From: Primulina eburnea
Taxonomy: Eukaryota > Streptophyta > Magnoliopsida > Lamiales > Gesneriaceae
Assembly (NCBI RefSeq): GCF_022965805.1
Contig: NC_133108.1
Location: forward strand, 41,920,051-41,984,050
Direction of reading: 5' to 3'
Length of the DNA: 64,000 nucleotides
Positions 47,716 through 57,394 of the stretch are shown piece after piece (the first letter of the stretch is position 1; each line of letters begins with the position of its first letter). Under the pieces are notes generated by a model. It made no database searches and was not told the origin of the DNA. It saw only the letters and a program-made list of their open reading frames with translations. A program made the position numbers and the translations under genes.

Positions 47716-49870
47716 TCACAAGCTTGTCATCCTCCGCAGGGAACCACAAGTTTCGAAGGCAGTGAACTTTGCTCGATCAAACTCAAAATTTAAAGCCATT
47801 TTCTTATTTCTCTCCACGATATCTAAGAATTTAAGTGAAGGAAATATCGATGAAGCAGTAGATGCTTAAAAGATAATGAAGAATTCATAGGAGAATCAAT
47901 GATAAAGTTCTAACGTAGTAGATAAATGTCAATCTCAATCAAGGAAGGATACGACCTCTGATATTTTGGACCGATAATTCAAGTATGGGATTACATTTGT
48001 GACAGAAGCATACATAGAAAGCTGCATCCTGCATATGACAGAGAAAGTTCTGTTAAATCTTTGGCTAAAACTAATTTCATGATCAGAACCTTTTCTATTG
48101 TAGATTCAAAAATCACAAAGCATGTTATGTTAATAGATCGATATAGAAACTCCTCCTATCCATATATGGCCATAAGTAACACAAGTTCGGAAAATTTTAG
48201 ACACCATGAATCGAAATAACGTGGAGTTACTTTAGTGTGAAACTAATAACATAAACACCATCAAGTACATATCCTAACACAAAGCAAAAAATGGAAGTCC
48301 ACAGGATTCAAAACAGACTTACCGAGCTCTCAGCTCATCTTGTTCAAGTTTCTTAATGGTTTGCCTTTGATCTTCAAAGGAGACTTGTTGACCCTCTAAA
48401 TCATCAATTTCATTGATAGTTATTGTGTTTAAACACAAACACAATTGTTAGCATACTAGACACAATAAATCTTGAATCGGAGGATATAAGTACAGTCAAA
48501 GACTTATCTAAGCTCCCCTCTTAGCATCTGTTCAATTCGCTCTCTCTTCCAACTCTTTCTGTAGTAAATCTAATTCAGGATCAGCAACACACTCAGATGT
48601 TTGTTAACATTGATCTTCTCTCTATAACCTGAGAGTATCAAGTATCACCATCTAAAATAACACTAACAGGATAGCTGTTTATGCATGTGCCCACAGATTT
48701 CAATATTTAAGCACATCAAAATAGCCTACTTAGATTAGCTTGTAAAGGTAGTCCATTCCACGCAGATATCGATGTGGAAGATAAAAATGGGCAGGATAAC
48801 ATAAAGCGAAAAGATCAGTTGTGTTGGATGTCGAAGAGAGAAAATGCTACAGAATAAATCCAAAATTCAAAAACTATTTTTGCAGGATTTTAGAGTCCAA
48901 CTAAATCAACTTTTATGAACCAAATGTAATATGCCATGCTGGACAGCATGTTTCGATTGTCTGGTTTTCTTTAAGTTTTCAGAAACTACTTAGTGTCCAC
49001 AACAGCCCGACACTCAACTCTCCCCAAGTCCCAAGGCTGGCCGAATAATTCACTATGAGTTTGGATTAGAGGATTTGAATTTGAGAGAGTATTTGAAATA
49101 ACTTCATATTATGAAGAATTTGAAATCCATTGTATCGGAATTTGTAAAAGTGTTCGGACATGTACTCACCTTCAGTTAAGATCAGTTGAATCTTATGGCA
49201 AGTAGGGAGACATTTTACCCATAATTTACTACTGAGCAATAGGATATTGAAGAAAATTAAGAAATTCCCCTTAAAGATTTTGAAAAGCTTAAGACAACTG
49301 GACCCGAGAAGCAGCAGCCACAATACATAAATATTCACTTGACCTACAATTAAAGTGGTGCCATATTAAATTTCGTAAACATTAGTAGTACATTTTTAAC
49401 CCAAAGTTTTTGTATCAATCTCAAGTCAATTAGTGAAAAACTACAAGTGTAGCACTAGCAGCCTCAAAAAGTGGTATTCGAGGGTGCGAAAGATAACTCG
49501 GTATGAAAACCATAACCAAGATTAATTTCTTAAACAGCTACCTATAGTTTCGATCATTTATACTAATCTTTAAGGAAAAGCAAACCAACTGGCTGAAAGC
49601 ATAGAACACCAAAACATTTACCCAGAAAAAAGCACGATTCATTCTTTCTTGCTACCACTTTGGAACGAGCAAGTTGTTTCCCTAAGCCAACACTAACAAT
49701 TCTACATCCATGTATCACCCGACAAGCGCAGCAAAAAAATAATCACATTTTGATTGAGAAATGTAAGAATTTTTAACCTTGAATGGTTTTTTGAGAGCAA
49801 TGATATCTTTCTCCTATTTCAAGAATCCTATCAAGTTGTTTCCGTAAGCCAACAGCTCTTCCATATCCAT
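47716..49870 (-). pseudogene. SPC24: SPC24 kinetochore-protein pseudogene
   Basis: Blocks resembling plant Spc24 occur in order on the minus strand. They are MDMEELLAYGNNLIGFLK then EKDIIALKKPFK (49870-49778), SECVADPELDLLQKELEE (about 48605-48540), INEIDDLEGQQVSFEDQRQT then IKKLEQDELRAR (about 48415-48325), MQLSMYASVTNVIPYL (about 48025-47955) and DIVERNKKMALNFEF, ending at a TGA at 47716-47718. Spc24 is a subunit of the NDC80 complex that links kinetochores to microtubules. The copy is broken. A TAG follows GFLK in the first exon, and a frameshift after KELEE moves the continuation (ERIEQMLRGEL) out of frame. The exon starting INEIDD lacks an obvious AG acceptor. Introns are kept, so it is a decayed duplicate, not a retrocopy. 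Confidence 0.82.
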
Positions 49871-49989
49871 ATTTCTCAATTAATCTCCCAAATTTTGCTT
49901 CAGTTTCTTGGTATCTGGATTTCGGGAGTGAAATTAGCAACAGTGTTCAGGTTTGGTAGGCCGTGAGTTCGAAAAATTCACCACATTGA

Positions 49990-50732
49990 ATGAGATCTAC
50001 AGTGGTAGTTTGATTTTCCTGTAAAGATCGGAACTTGGCGGAAAAAGAGAGAACACAGTGAAATGTACACAGTGAGGAAGATGAAATTTCGAAATAACAA
50101 TTTGGGTGCTGATTAAGGAATATCATGCTGCTCGATTTTAAATTTTTAACATTTTAATTTGTGGGTAAATTAGTTATTTATATTTTTCGAGATCTAGAAT
50201 TTTAATGAAAGGGATGAAAATTGGGTTCCATTGTAATGATTTTTCAAGTGCTTTTTAGGGTTTTTTTGAGATAACATATTTACAGCTGTTATTTTCGAAA
50301 ACATTAACTTTACTTAATCAAGCATTTAAATGAGACGACAACTAATTAAGCTTTCCAGCGGGATAAATATAATCATTAATAGTAATAAATGACCATCTAT
50401 AAATATTGAGATTTAAGTACTACAATAAATTACGAAAATTTAAAAAATATAGAGACAAGGTGTACTCAGGCCAAGTCGAATTCTGGTCGCGCCCTAATCG
50501 AGTTTGAGTTCAACTTGACAAAAAAAATTGAATATGCAAACTCAAGCCATGTCGAATTTTGGTGATATGCTACTCGAGTTTGAGTTCAACTTGACATAAA
50601 TATTACAAAAGTGAACTTGATCAAACTTATTTAGTTATTGAGCTTAATTCATATTCATTAAAACGGATTAGATCCATCTTCTATTTTTTTAAATGGATTT
50701 ACATTCACATTTAATAGTTAGATCAATCTTTT

Positions 50733-50790
<58 letters not shown>

Positions 50791-51073
50791 ATCCCAAGAG
50801 TGGTAGGCGAAGGGCAAATAAGGATAATAAACAAGCGTGCTTTGCCCATTTTAAGAGAGTGGATTGTAAATTTGTTTCTCGAAAGCCAAATGCTCTTCTG
50901 TTTCATTTGCTTGCGGATTTTTTGTGGCATTAAGATTTAAATTCTGCTTGTAATGGAATGTGTATTCTTTTGTTTGTGGTTTTCTGCTTTGAAAAGTATG
51001 CCAAACAATTTTCCTTTATTGTTTGTGAATCACACGATGTCTTTCTTGCATTTTAGTCTTTTTATCACTAAAC
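49990..51073. other. Intergenic region between SPC24 pseudogene and TRIM array
   Basis: AT-rich with a TA microsatellite. Two similar segments (CAAGTCGAATTCTGGT near 50473 and CATGTCGAATTTTGGT near 50548, both followed by CGAGTTTGAGTTCAACTTGACA) form a local direct repeat. No gene. Confidence 0.5.
50738..50786. repeat. (TA)n microsatellite
   Basis: About 24 uninterrupted TA units after a T run. Confidence 0.95.
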
Positions 51074-51195
51074 TGTTAAGATTGAAACTTGGACCTAACT
51101 CAACCCCAAAAGCTAGCTCAAGGGGGGAGGATTGTCCAAGCCAATATATGCCACTCAAAAGTTATTTATCCAACCGATGTAGGACAATTAACACA
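51074..51195 (-). repeat. TRIM LTR, outer left copy
   Basis: 122 bp, TG...CA. Close match to 56659-56780. Confidence 0.8.
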
Positions 51196-51413
51196 CCCCT
51201 CTCACGCCCAGGAATGAACATCTGGAGCGTGAAGTTTACAAATGACCCAATTGTGGGCAGAACGGGTGGCCTTATTATAGGCAGTCCAACACATAACGGT
51301 GAAACCCGGGCTCTGATACCATGTTAAGATTGAAACTTGGACCTAACTCAACCCCAAAAGCTAGCTCAAGGGGGGAGGATTGTCCAAGCCAATATATATG
51401 TTAAGATTGGAAC

Positions 51414-51858
51414 TGTCGGTATGAAAAGTCAAAGGAAGGGGGGACCAATGAAATTCATTAAATAAAAACGTGGAGGTTGCATATTTGACGCGTAAGGAAG
51501 TTGGACGGAAATACGCGTTTATAACGCGTGTTCACACGGTCCAGGGGCTCTATAAATAGAGCTCCCCCCTTCATTCTGAAATTATCCCTTCTTCGAGTTT
51601 TCTCTCATATAGCATTTGAGTGCTTAGTTCTATAATATTTGTGAGGTGTTTGTTCTCCTGTATTAAGAGAGTGTGTGTTCTCTTTGGAAACACAGTGAGT
51701 GAGTTGTACACAACAAAATATTATAGTGGAAATTCTTTTCATCTTGCCCGTGGTTTTTACCCTAATAATTTTTAGGGGTTTTCCACGTAAATCTCGGTGT
51801 CCAATTTATTCTTTATTTTCGGGTTTTATTATCTCAAATTCCGCACGTGGGACCAACA
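51414..51858 (+). repeat. 5' LTR of Copia copy B
   Basis: 445 bp, with U3 TATA box CTATAAATAG. The same sequence as 55988-56432 as far as I can read. Confidence 0.96.
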
Positions 51859-52014
51859 AGTGGTATCAGAGCCTTGGTTTAAAATTTCTTAAAATTCTGA
51901 GTATGCTCTGTGGTTGCAGCCTAGACTGATCTTCCACATCAGAAAAGATTTTTCGAGATTTTTTATTTAAGGCGGGATTATTTTGTCCGGTCTACTAAAA
52001 TTGTCGTAGACATA

Positions 52015-55000
52015 ATGGCGGGAAGGTACGAGATAGCAAAGTTCAACGGAAGCAATTTTATGCTGTGGAAAATAAAGATACAAGCAGTTTTAAGAAAGGA
52101 GAATTGCTTGGCGGCTATTGGAGATAGACCGGTGGAGATTACAGATGATGGAAAGTGGAATGAGATGAATGACAACGCTGTTGCCAATTTACACTTGGCT
52201 ATAGCTGACGAAGTTTTGTCAAGTATCTCTGAGATAAAAACAGCCAAAGTTATCTGGGATACTCTGACAAAGATGTACGAGGTCAAGTCGCTACACAACA
52301 TGATTTTCCTAAAGAGAAGGCTTTATACTCTTCGGATGGCGGAATCTTCATCGATGACCGACCATATCAACACACTAAATACTCTATTTGCCCAACTCAC
52401 TTCCATGGGGCATAAAATAGGGGAAAATGAACGTGCAGAGCTTCTACTTCAAAGTCTACCAGATTCATACGATCAACTCATCATCAACATTACCAACAAT
52501 ATTCTGATGGGCTTTCTAAGATTCGACGATGTCTTAACTGCGGTTCTCGGAGAAGAAAGCCGGCGCAAGAATAAGGAAGATAGGTTGGTATCCTCGAAGC
52601 AGGCAGAGGCGTTACCGATGATAAGAGGAAGATTTATGGACCGTGACTCCAGTGGGAGCCAAAGACGAGGTAGATCAAAGTCCAGAAGTAAGAAGAAAAA
52701 TATTTACTGCTTCAAATGTGGCGGTAAAGGGCACTTCAAGAGAGAGTGTACGAGTATCGATAAAAGTTCTCAAGGAAATGTGGCCAGTACTTCAGGCAGT
52801 GGTGAAATATTATTCAGCGAAGCAGCAACAGTTGCGGAAGGCAGGTACAAATTTTGTGACACATGGATAATGGATTCAGGAGCGACGTGGCATATGACGT
52901 CTCGGAGAGAATGGTTTGATCATTATGAACCAGTCTCAGGAGGATCTGTATTCATGGGAAATGATCATGCCTTGGAAATCGCTGGGGTCGGTACTATCAA
53001 AATTAAAATGTTTGATGGCACCATTCGCACCATACAGGAGGTACGACATGTGAAAGGACTGACGAAAAATCTTTTGTCCTTGGGGCAATTGGATGACATC
53101 GGGTGCAAAACTCGGATCGAGAACGGGATCATGAAAATTGTGAAAGGAGCGCTTGTGGTTATGAAGGCGGAAAAGGTTGCTGCAAATCTGTATATACTTT
53201 TGGGGGAAACACACAAAGAGGCGGAACTAGCTGTTGCATCAATTGGTTCTGGAGAAGAATTAACAGTGTTATGGCATAGAAAGCTCGGGCATATGTCAGA
53301 ACGGGGGTTGAAAATTCTCTCAGAACGGAAGCTGCTGCCGGGACTTACAAAAGTATCACTACCCTTTTGTGAGCACTGTGTTACCAGTAAACAACACAGA
53401 TTAAAGTTTGGCACTTCTACTGCCAGGAGCAAAAGCATATTGGAGCTGATTCATTCGGATGTTTGGCAAGCACCGGTTGTATCCCTAGGAGGAGCGAGAT
53501 ACTTTGTCTCGTTCATTGATGATTTCTCTAGGAGATGTTGGGTGTATCCAATCAAGAAAAAATCAGATGTTTTCCAGATCTTCAAAGATTTCAAAGCGCG
53601 GGTTGAACTTGATTCTGAAAAGAAAATCAAGTGTCTGAGGACTGACAATGGAGGAGAATATACCAGTGACGAGTTTGATGAATTTTGTCAACATGAAGGC
53701 ATCAAGAGACAGTTCACGACGTCTTACACACCTCAACAGAATGGAGTGGCGGAGCGGATGAACAGAACCTTGTTGGACAGAACAAGAGCTATGTTGAGGA
53801 CTGCAGGTCTAGAAAAATCATTTTGGGCGGAAGCAGTCAAAACCGCTTGTTATATTATCAATCGTTCTCCTTCAGTGGCGATTGATCTGAAGACTCCGAT
53901 GGAGATGTGGACTGGGAAGCCGACAGATTATTCTCATTTGCATACATTTGGAAGTCCGGTGTACGTTCTGTACAATGAGCAAGAAAGATCAAAGTTGGAT
54001 TCTAAATCCAGAAAATGTATCTTCTTGGGTTATGCTGATGGAGTAAAGGGGTTTCGCTTGTGGGATCCTACTGTTCACAAGCTTGTCATCAGCAGGGATG
54101 TTATCTTCGAGGAAGATAAAGTAAAGGGAGACAAAGGCACACCGAATTCAGAAACTACTATTATTCAGATGGAAAATAAGACGGATGAAAGTCAAGTTTC
54201 TTGTGAAGTAGTACCAGAGCACGAAGGACAAGAACATGTTGAGTCTGAGGTTTCCAATGTGAGGCAGTCAACTCGAGACAGAAGACCACCAGGTTGGCTT
54301 TCAGATTATGTCACTGAAAGCAACATTGCATATTGTCTATTATCAGAGGATGGTGAGCCATCGAGTTTCCATGAGGCTACTCAAAGCTCGGATGTATCTT
54401 TGTGGATGATAGCAATGCAAGAAGAGTTGGAGGCATTAGACAGGAATAAAACTTGGGATCTTGTTACACTACCACGAGGGAGGAAAGCTATCGGCAACAG
54501 ATGGGTCTATAAGATCAAGCGAGATGGCAATAACCAAGTGGAGCGGTATCGTGCTAGATTGGTGGTAAAAGGGTATGCTCAGAAAGAAGGCATTGACTTC
54601 AATGAGATATTTTCTCCTGTGGTTCGGCTTACAACAGTCAGAGTAGTGTTGGCATTGTGTGCGGTGTTTGACCTACATCTAGAACAGCTAGATGTGAAAA
54701 CGGCATTTCTTCATGGAGATCTTGAAGAAGAAATCTATATGCTCCAACCAGAAGGTTTTGCGGAAATAGGCAAAGAGAACTTGGTTTGCAGGTTGAAGAA
54801 ATCTCTGTATGGTCTCAAACAGGCGCCGAGGTGTTGGTACAAGAGATTTGATTCCTATATCATGAGCCTTGGATACAACAGATTGAGTGCAGACCCTTGT
54901 ACGTATTTCAAGAGGTCTGGTGATGATTATATCATTTTGCTGTTGTATGTGGACGACATGTTGGTAGCAGGCCCCAACAAAGATCATGTCCAAGGATTGA

Positions 55001-55911
55001 AGGCACAGTTGGCTAGGGAATTTGATATGAAGGACTTGGGACCAGCAAACAAGATTCTAGGGATGCAAGTTCACCGAGACAGAAGTAACAGAAAGATTTG
55101 GCTTTCCCAGAAAAATTATTTGAAGAAAGTCTTGCAACGCTTCAACATGCAAGATAGTAAGCCAATATTGACCCCTCTTCCTGTTAACTTCAAGTTATCC
55201 TCCGAGATGTGTCCTAGCAGTGAAGCAGAGAGGATGGAGATGTCTCGAGTACCGTATGCATCAGCAGTGGGGAGTTTGATGTTCGCCATGATATGTACAA
55301 GACCGGACATTGCTCAAGCAGTGGGAGCAGTTAGTCGATATATGGCGAATCCTGGACGAGAGCATTGGAGCACTGTCAAGAGGATCCTTAGATACATCAA
55401 GGGTACCTCGAATGCTGCATTATGTTATGGAGGATCGGATTTTACACTCAGGGGCTATGTCGATTCAGATTATGCAGGTGATCCTGACAAGAGAAAATCT
55501 ACTACTGGTTATGTGTTTACACTTGCAGGAGGAGCAGTAAGCTGGGTTTCAAAACTGCAGACAGTTGTGGCGTTATCTACAACAGAGGCAGAATACATGG
55601 CAGCTACTCAAGCTTGCAAAGAGGCAATATGGATTAAAAGGTTACTGGAGGAGATCGGGCACAAACAAGATAATGTTCCTTTGTTTTGTGACAGTCAGAG
55701 TGCCTTGCACATCGCAAGGAATCCAGCCTTTCATTCCAGGACGAAACACATTGGAGTACAATTTCACTTTGTGCGGGAAGTAGTAGAAGAAGGAAGCGTG
55801 GATATGCAGAAGATCCATACAAAGGAAAACATAGCTGATTTTCTGACCAAGCCAGTGAACACTGATAAGTTTGAGTGGTGTAGATTCTCCAATGGTCTAG
55901 CAGAAACGTAA
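52015..55911 (+). CDS. Copia gag-pol polyprotein, TNT 1-94/Tork type
   Basis: One uninterrupted frame of 1298 residues from the first ATG after the primer site. Domains in order are gag (AKFNGSNFMLWKIKIQAVL), zinc knuckle (CFKCGGKGHFKREC, about residues 232-245), aspartic protease (IMDSGATWHMTS), GAG-pre-integrase (LWHRKLGHMSERGL), integrase catalytic core (HSDVWQAPV, RTDNGGEYTS, QQNGVAERMNRT), reverse transcriptase (GNRWVYKIKRDG, LDVKTAFLHGDLEEEIYM, LLYVDDMLVAG) and RNase H (GYVDSDYAGDPDKRKSTTGY, STTEAEYMAA). All catalytic motifs are intact. With the identical LTRs this suggests a recently active element. Confidence 0.97.
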   Translation: MAGRYEIAKFNGSNFMLWKIKIQAVLRKENCLAAIGDRPVEITDDGKWNEMNDNAVANLHLAIADEVLSSISEIKTAKVIWDTLTKMYEVKSLHNMIFLKRRLYTLRMAESSSMTDHINTLNTLFAQLTSMGHKIGENERAELLLQSLPDSYDQLIINITNNILMGFLRFDDVLTAVLGEESRRKNKEDRLVSSKQAEALPMIRGRFMDRDSSGSQRRGRSKSRSKKKNIYCFKCGGKGHFKRECTSIDKSSQGNVASTSGSGEILFSEAATVAEGRYKFCDTWIMDSGATWHMTSRREWFDHYEPVSGGSVFMGNDHALEIAGVGTIKIKMFDGTIRTIQEVRHVKGLTKNLLSLGQLDDIGCKTRIENGIMKIVKGALVVMKAEKVAANLYILLGETHKEAELAVASIGSGEELTVLWHRKLGHMSERGLKILSERKLLPGLTKVSLPFCEHCVTSKQHRLKFGTSTARSKSILELIHSDVWQAPVVSLGGARYFVSFIDDFSRRCWVYPIKKKSDVFQIFKDFKARVELDSEKKIKCLRTDNGGEYTSDEFDEFCQHEGIKRQFTTSYTPQQNGVAERMNRTLLDRTRAMLRTAGLEKSFWAEAVKTACYIINRSPSVAIDLKTPMEMWTGKPTDYSHLHTFGSPVYVLYNEQERSKLDSKSRKCIFLGYADGVKGFRLWDPTVHKLVISRDVIFEEDKVKGDKGTPNSETTIIQMENKTDESQVSCEVVPEHEGQEHVESEVSNVRQSTRDRRPPGWLSDYVTESNIAYCLLSEDGEPSSFHEATQSSDVSLWMIAMQEELEALDRNKTWDLVTLPRGRKAIGNRWVYKIKRDGNNQVERYRARLVVKGYAQKEGIDFNEIFSPVVRLTTVRVVLALCAVFDLHLEQLDVKTAFLHGDLEEEIYMLQPEGFAEIGKENLVCRLKKSLYGLKQAPRCWYKRFDSYIMSLGYNRLSADPCTYFKRSGDDYIILLLYVDDMLVAGPNKDHVQGLKAQLAREFDMKDLGPANKILGMQVHRDRSNRKIWLSQKNYLKKVLQRFNMQDSKPILTPLPVNFKLSSEMCPSSEAERMEMSRVPYASAVGSLMFAMICTRPDIAQAVGAVSRYMANPGREHWSTVKRILRYIKGTSNAALCYGGSDFTLRGYVDSDYAGDPDKRKSTTGYVFTLAGGAVSWVSKLQTVVALSTTEAEYMAATQACKEAIWIKRLLEEIGHKQDNVPLFCDSQSALHIARNPAFHSRTKHIGVQFHFVREVVEEGSVDMQKIHTKENIADFLTKPVNTDKFEWCRFSNGLAET

Positions 55912-55987
55912 GCAGCAGGGAATGGCAAGATTGAAAGGATGTGTGGAGATATGTTTGATTCTCAATCAAATCTCCAAGTGGGAGAAA

Positions 55988-56432
55988 TGTCGGTATGAAA
56001 AGTCAAAGGAAGGGGGGACCAATGAAATTCATTAAATAAAAACGTGGAGGTTGCATATTTGACGCGTAAGGAAGTTGGACGGAAATACGCGTTTATAACG
56101 CGTGTTCACACGGTCCAGGGGCTCTATAAATAGAGCTCCCCCCTTCATTCTGAAATTATCCCTTCTTCGAGTTTTCTCTCATATAGCATTTGAGTGCTTA
56201 GTTCTATAATATTTGTGAGGTGTTTGTTCTCCTGTATTAAGAGAGTGTGTGTTCTCTTTGGAAACACAGTGAGTGAGTTGTACACAACAAAATATTATAG
56301 TGGAAATTCTTTTCATCTTGCCCGTGGTTTTTACCCTAATAATTTTTAGGGGTTTTCCACGTAAATCTCGGTGTCCAATTTATTCTTTATTTTCGGGTTT
56401 TATTATCTCAAATTCCGCACGTGGGACCAACA
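55988..56432 (+). repeat. 3' LTR of Copia copy B
   Basis: 445 bp and apparently identical to the 5' LTR. Confidence 0.96.
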
Positions 56433-56658
56433 GGAACTTGGACCTAACTCAACCCCAAAAGCTAGCTCAAGGGGGGAGGATTGTCCAAGCCAATATATGC
56501 CACTCAAAGGTTAATTATCTAACCGATGTGGGACATTTAACACACCCCTCTCACGCCCAGGAATGAACATCTGGAGCGTGGAGTTTACAAATGACCCAAT
56601 TATGGGCAGAACGGGTGGCAGTCCAACACATAACGGTGAAACCCGGGCTCTGATACCA

Positions 56659-56780
56659 TGTTAAGATTGGAACTTGGACCTAACTCAACCCCAAAAGCTA
56701 GCTCAAGGGGGGAGGATTGTCCAAGCCAATATATGCCACTCAAAGGTTAATTATCTAACCGATGTGGGACATTTAACACA
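56659..56780 (-). repeat. TRIM LTR, outer right copy
   Basis: 122 bp and nearly the same as the third LTR (56433-56543 plus its left part 51399-51413). Preceded by a complete internal segment. Confidence 0.8.
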
Positions 56781-56786
56781 CTAAAC

Positions 56787-57394
56787 CAACAATAAAAAGA
56801 AATATTATGGATCACCATATACCTTCAAAAAATAACCAAAATAAAAAATAAGGAATACAAAATCTTCATCTGATCTTGAAAAGTGGTTATGTAATTGATG
56901 AGAAAATTTAAGGATCACAAAACGAACATGCGTGTATTATCAGTTGACTTCTCAAGTCCCTTTAAATTGATCTTCACAATTATGATTGGAAAAATCATCA
57001 CATCTCAGTGGATTATGCAAGAAAGTTGAATGAAAAAACTTTGTTCTTTGCATTTAAATAACTGAGCAAAAATACAACAATTCTCTCACAGAAGTGCACG
57101 TATGTATCATTTATCTTAAACAACTAGTGTAAGGCATAGAGCTGTACAACTACCATCAAACTATATTGTGAAGAAGTATAATCAATCAACCATTCTTCCT
57201 TGGCGCCATCAAAGATTCCAATCATTATTCTTGCTAACTGAATGTCTCCCAACAGGTTCCGCACACCAGCCTGTGTCTGTCTGGCTTCTTTCATCATGGA
57301 AAAAATGAAAACATAAAAAATGTCGCATGGCCACGACCCTACGTTGAAAATCACATTTTTAACAGTACAAGAGAGAAACAAGAATCAAAATTTT
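56787..57394. other. Intergenic DNA and ETO1 3' UTR
   Basis: Between the TRIM array and the ETO1 stop codon. The right half is probably 3' UTR. No other feature was recognised. Confidence 0.5.

Larger units (their letters stand above)
51414..56432 (+). mobile_element. Young intact Ty1/Copia LTR retrotransposon, Tork/TNT1 type (copy B)
   Basis: Two 445-bp LTRs (51414-51858 and 55988-56432), TG...CA bounded, appear identical. The 5-bp target duplication GGAAC is at 51409-51413 and 56433-56437. The primer site TGGTATCAGAGCC begins at 51861 and a purine-rich AAGTGGGAGAA precedes the 3' LTR. The LTR holds a TATA box (CTATAAATAGAG near 51550). The insertion split a TRIM LTR and so is younger than the TRIM array. 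Confidence 0.97.
51074..56780 (-). mobile_element. TRIM-type short LTR retroelement array, interrupted by a Copia element
   Basis: 122-bp LTR-like units (TGTTAAGATTG...AACACA) occur at 51074-51195, 51322-51398 (truncated), 51399-51413 continued at 56433-56543, and 56659-56780. They alternate with internal segments of about 115-126 bp. Each internal segment has CCCCTCTCACGCC at one end (complement of a polypurine tract) and GCTCTGATACCA at the other (complement of a tRNA-Met primer site), so the element reads on the minus strand. There is no coding capacity. CTAAAC occurs just outside both ends (51068-51073 and 56781-56786), which fits one target duplication around the whole array. The Copia element at 51414-56432 is nested in the third LTR. 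Confidence 0.82.

Noticed and set aside
51860..51874. TGGTATCAGAGCC-type motifs (also at 26750-26765, 51310-51321 and 56644-56658) as pieces of tRNA genes
   Set aside because: They are retroelement primer-binding sites complementary to initiator tRNA-Met, directly next to LTRs. No tRNA cloverleaf surrounds them.
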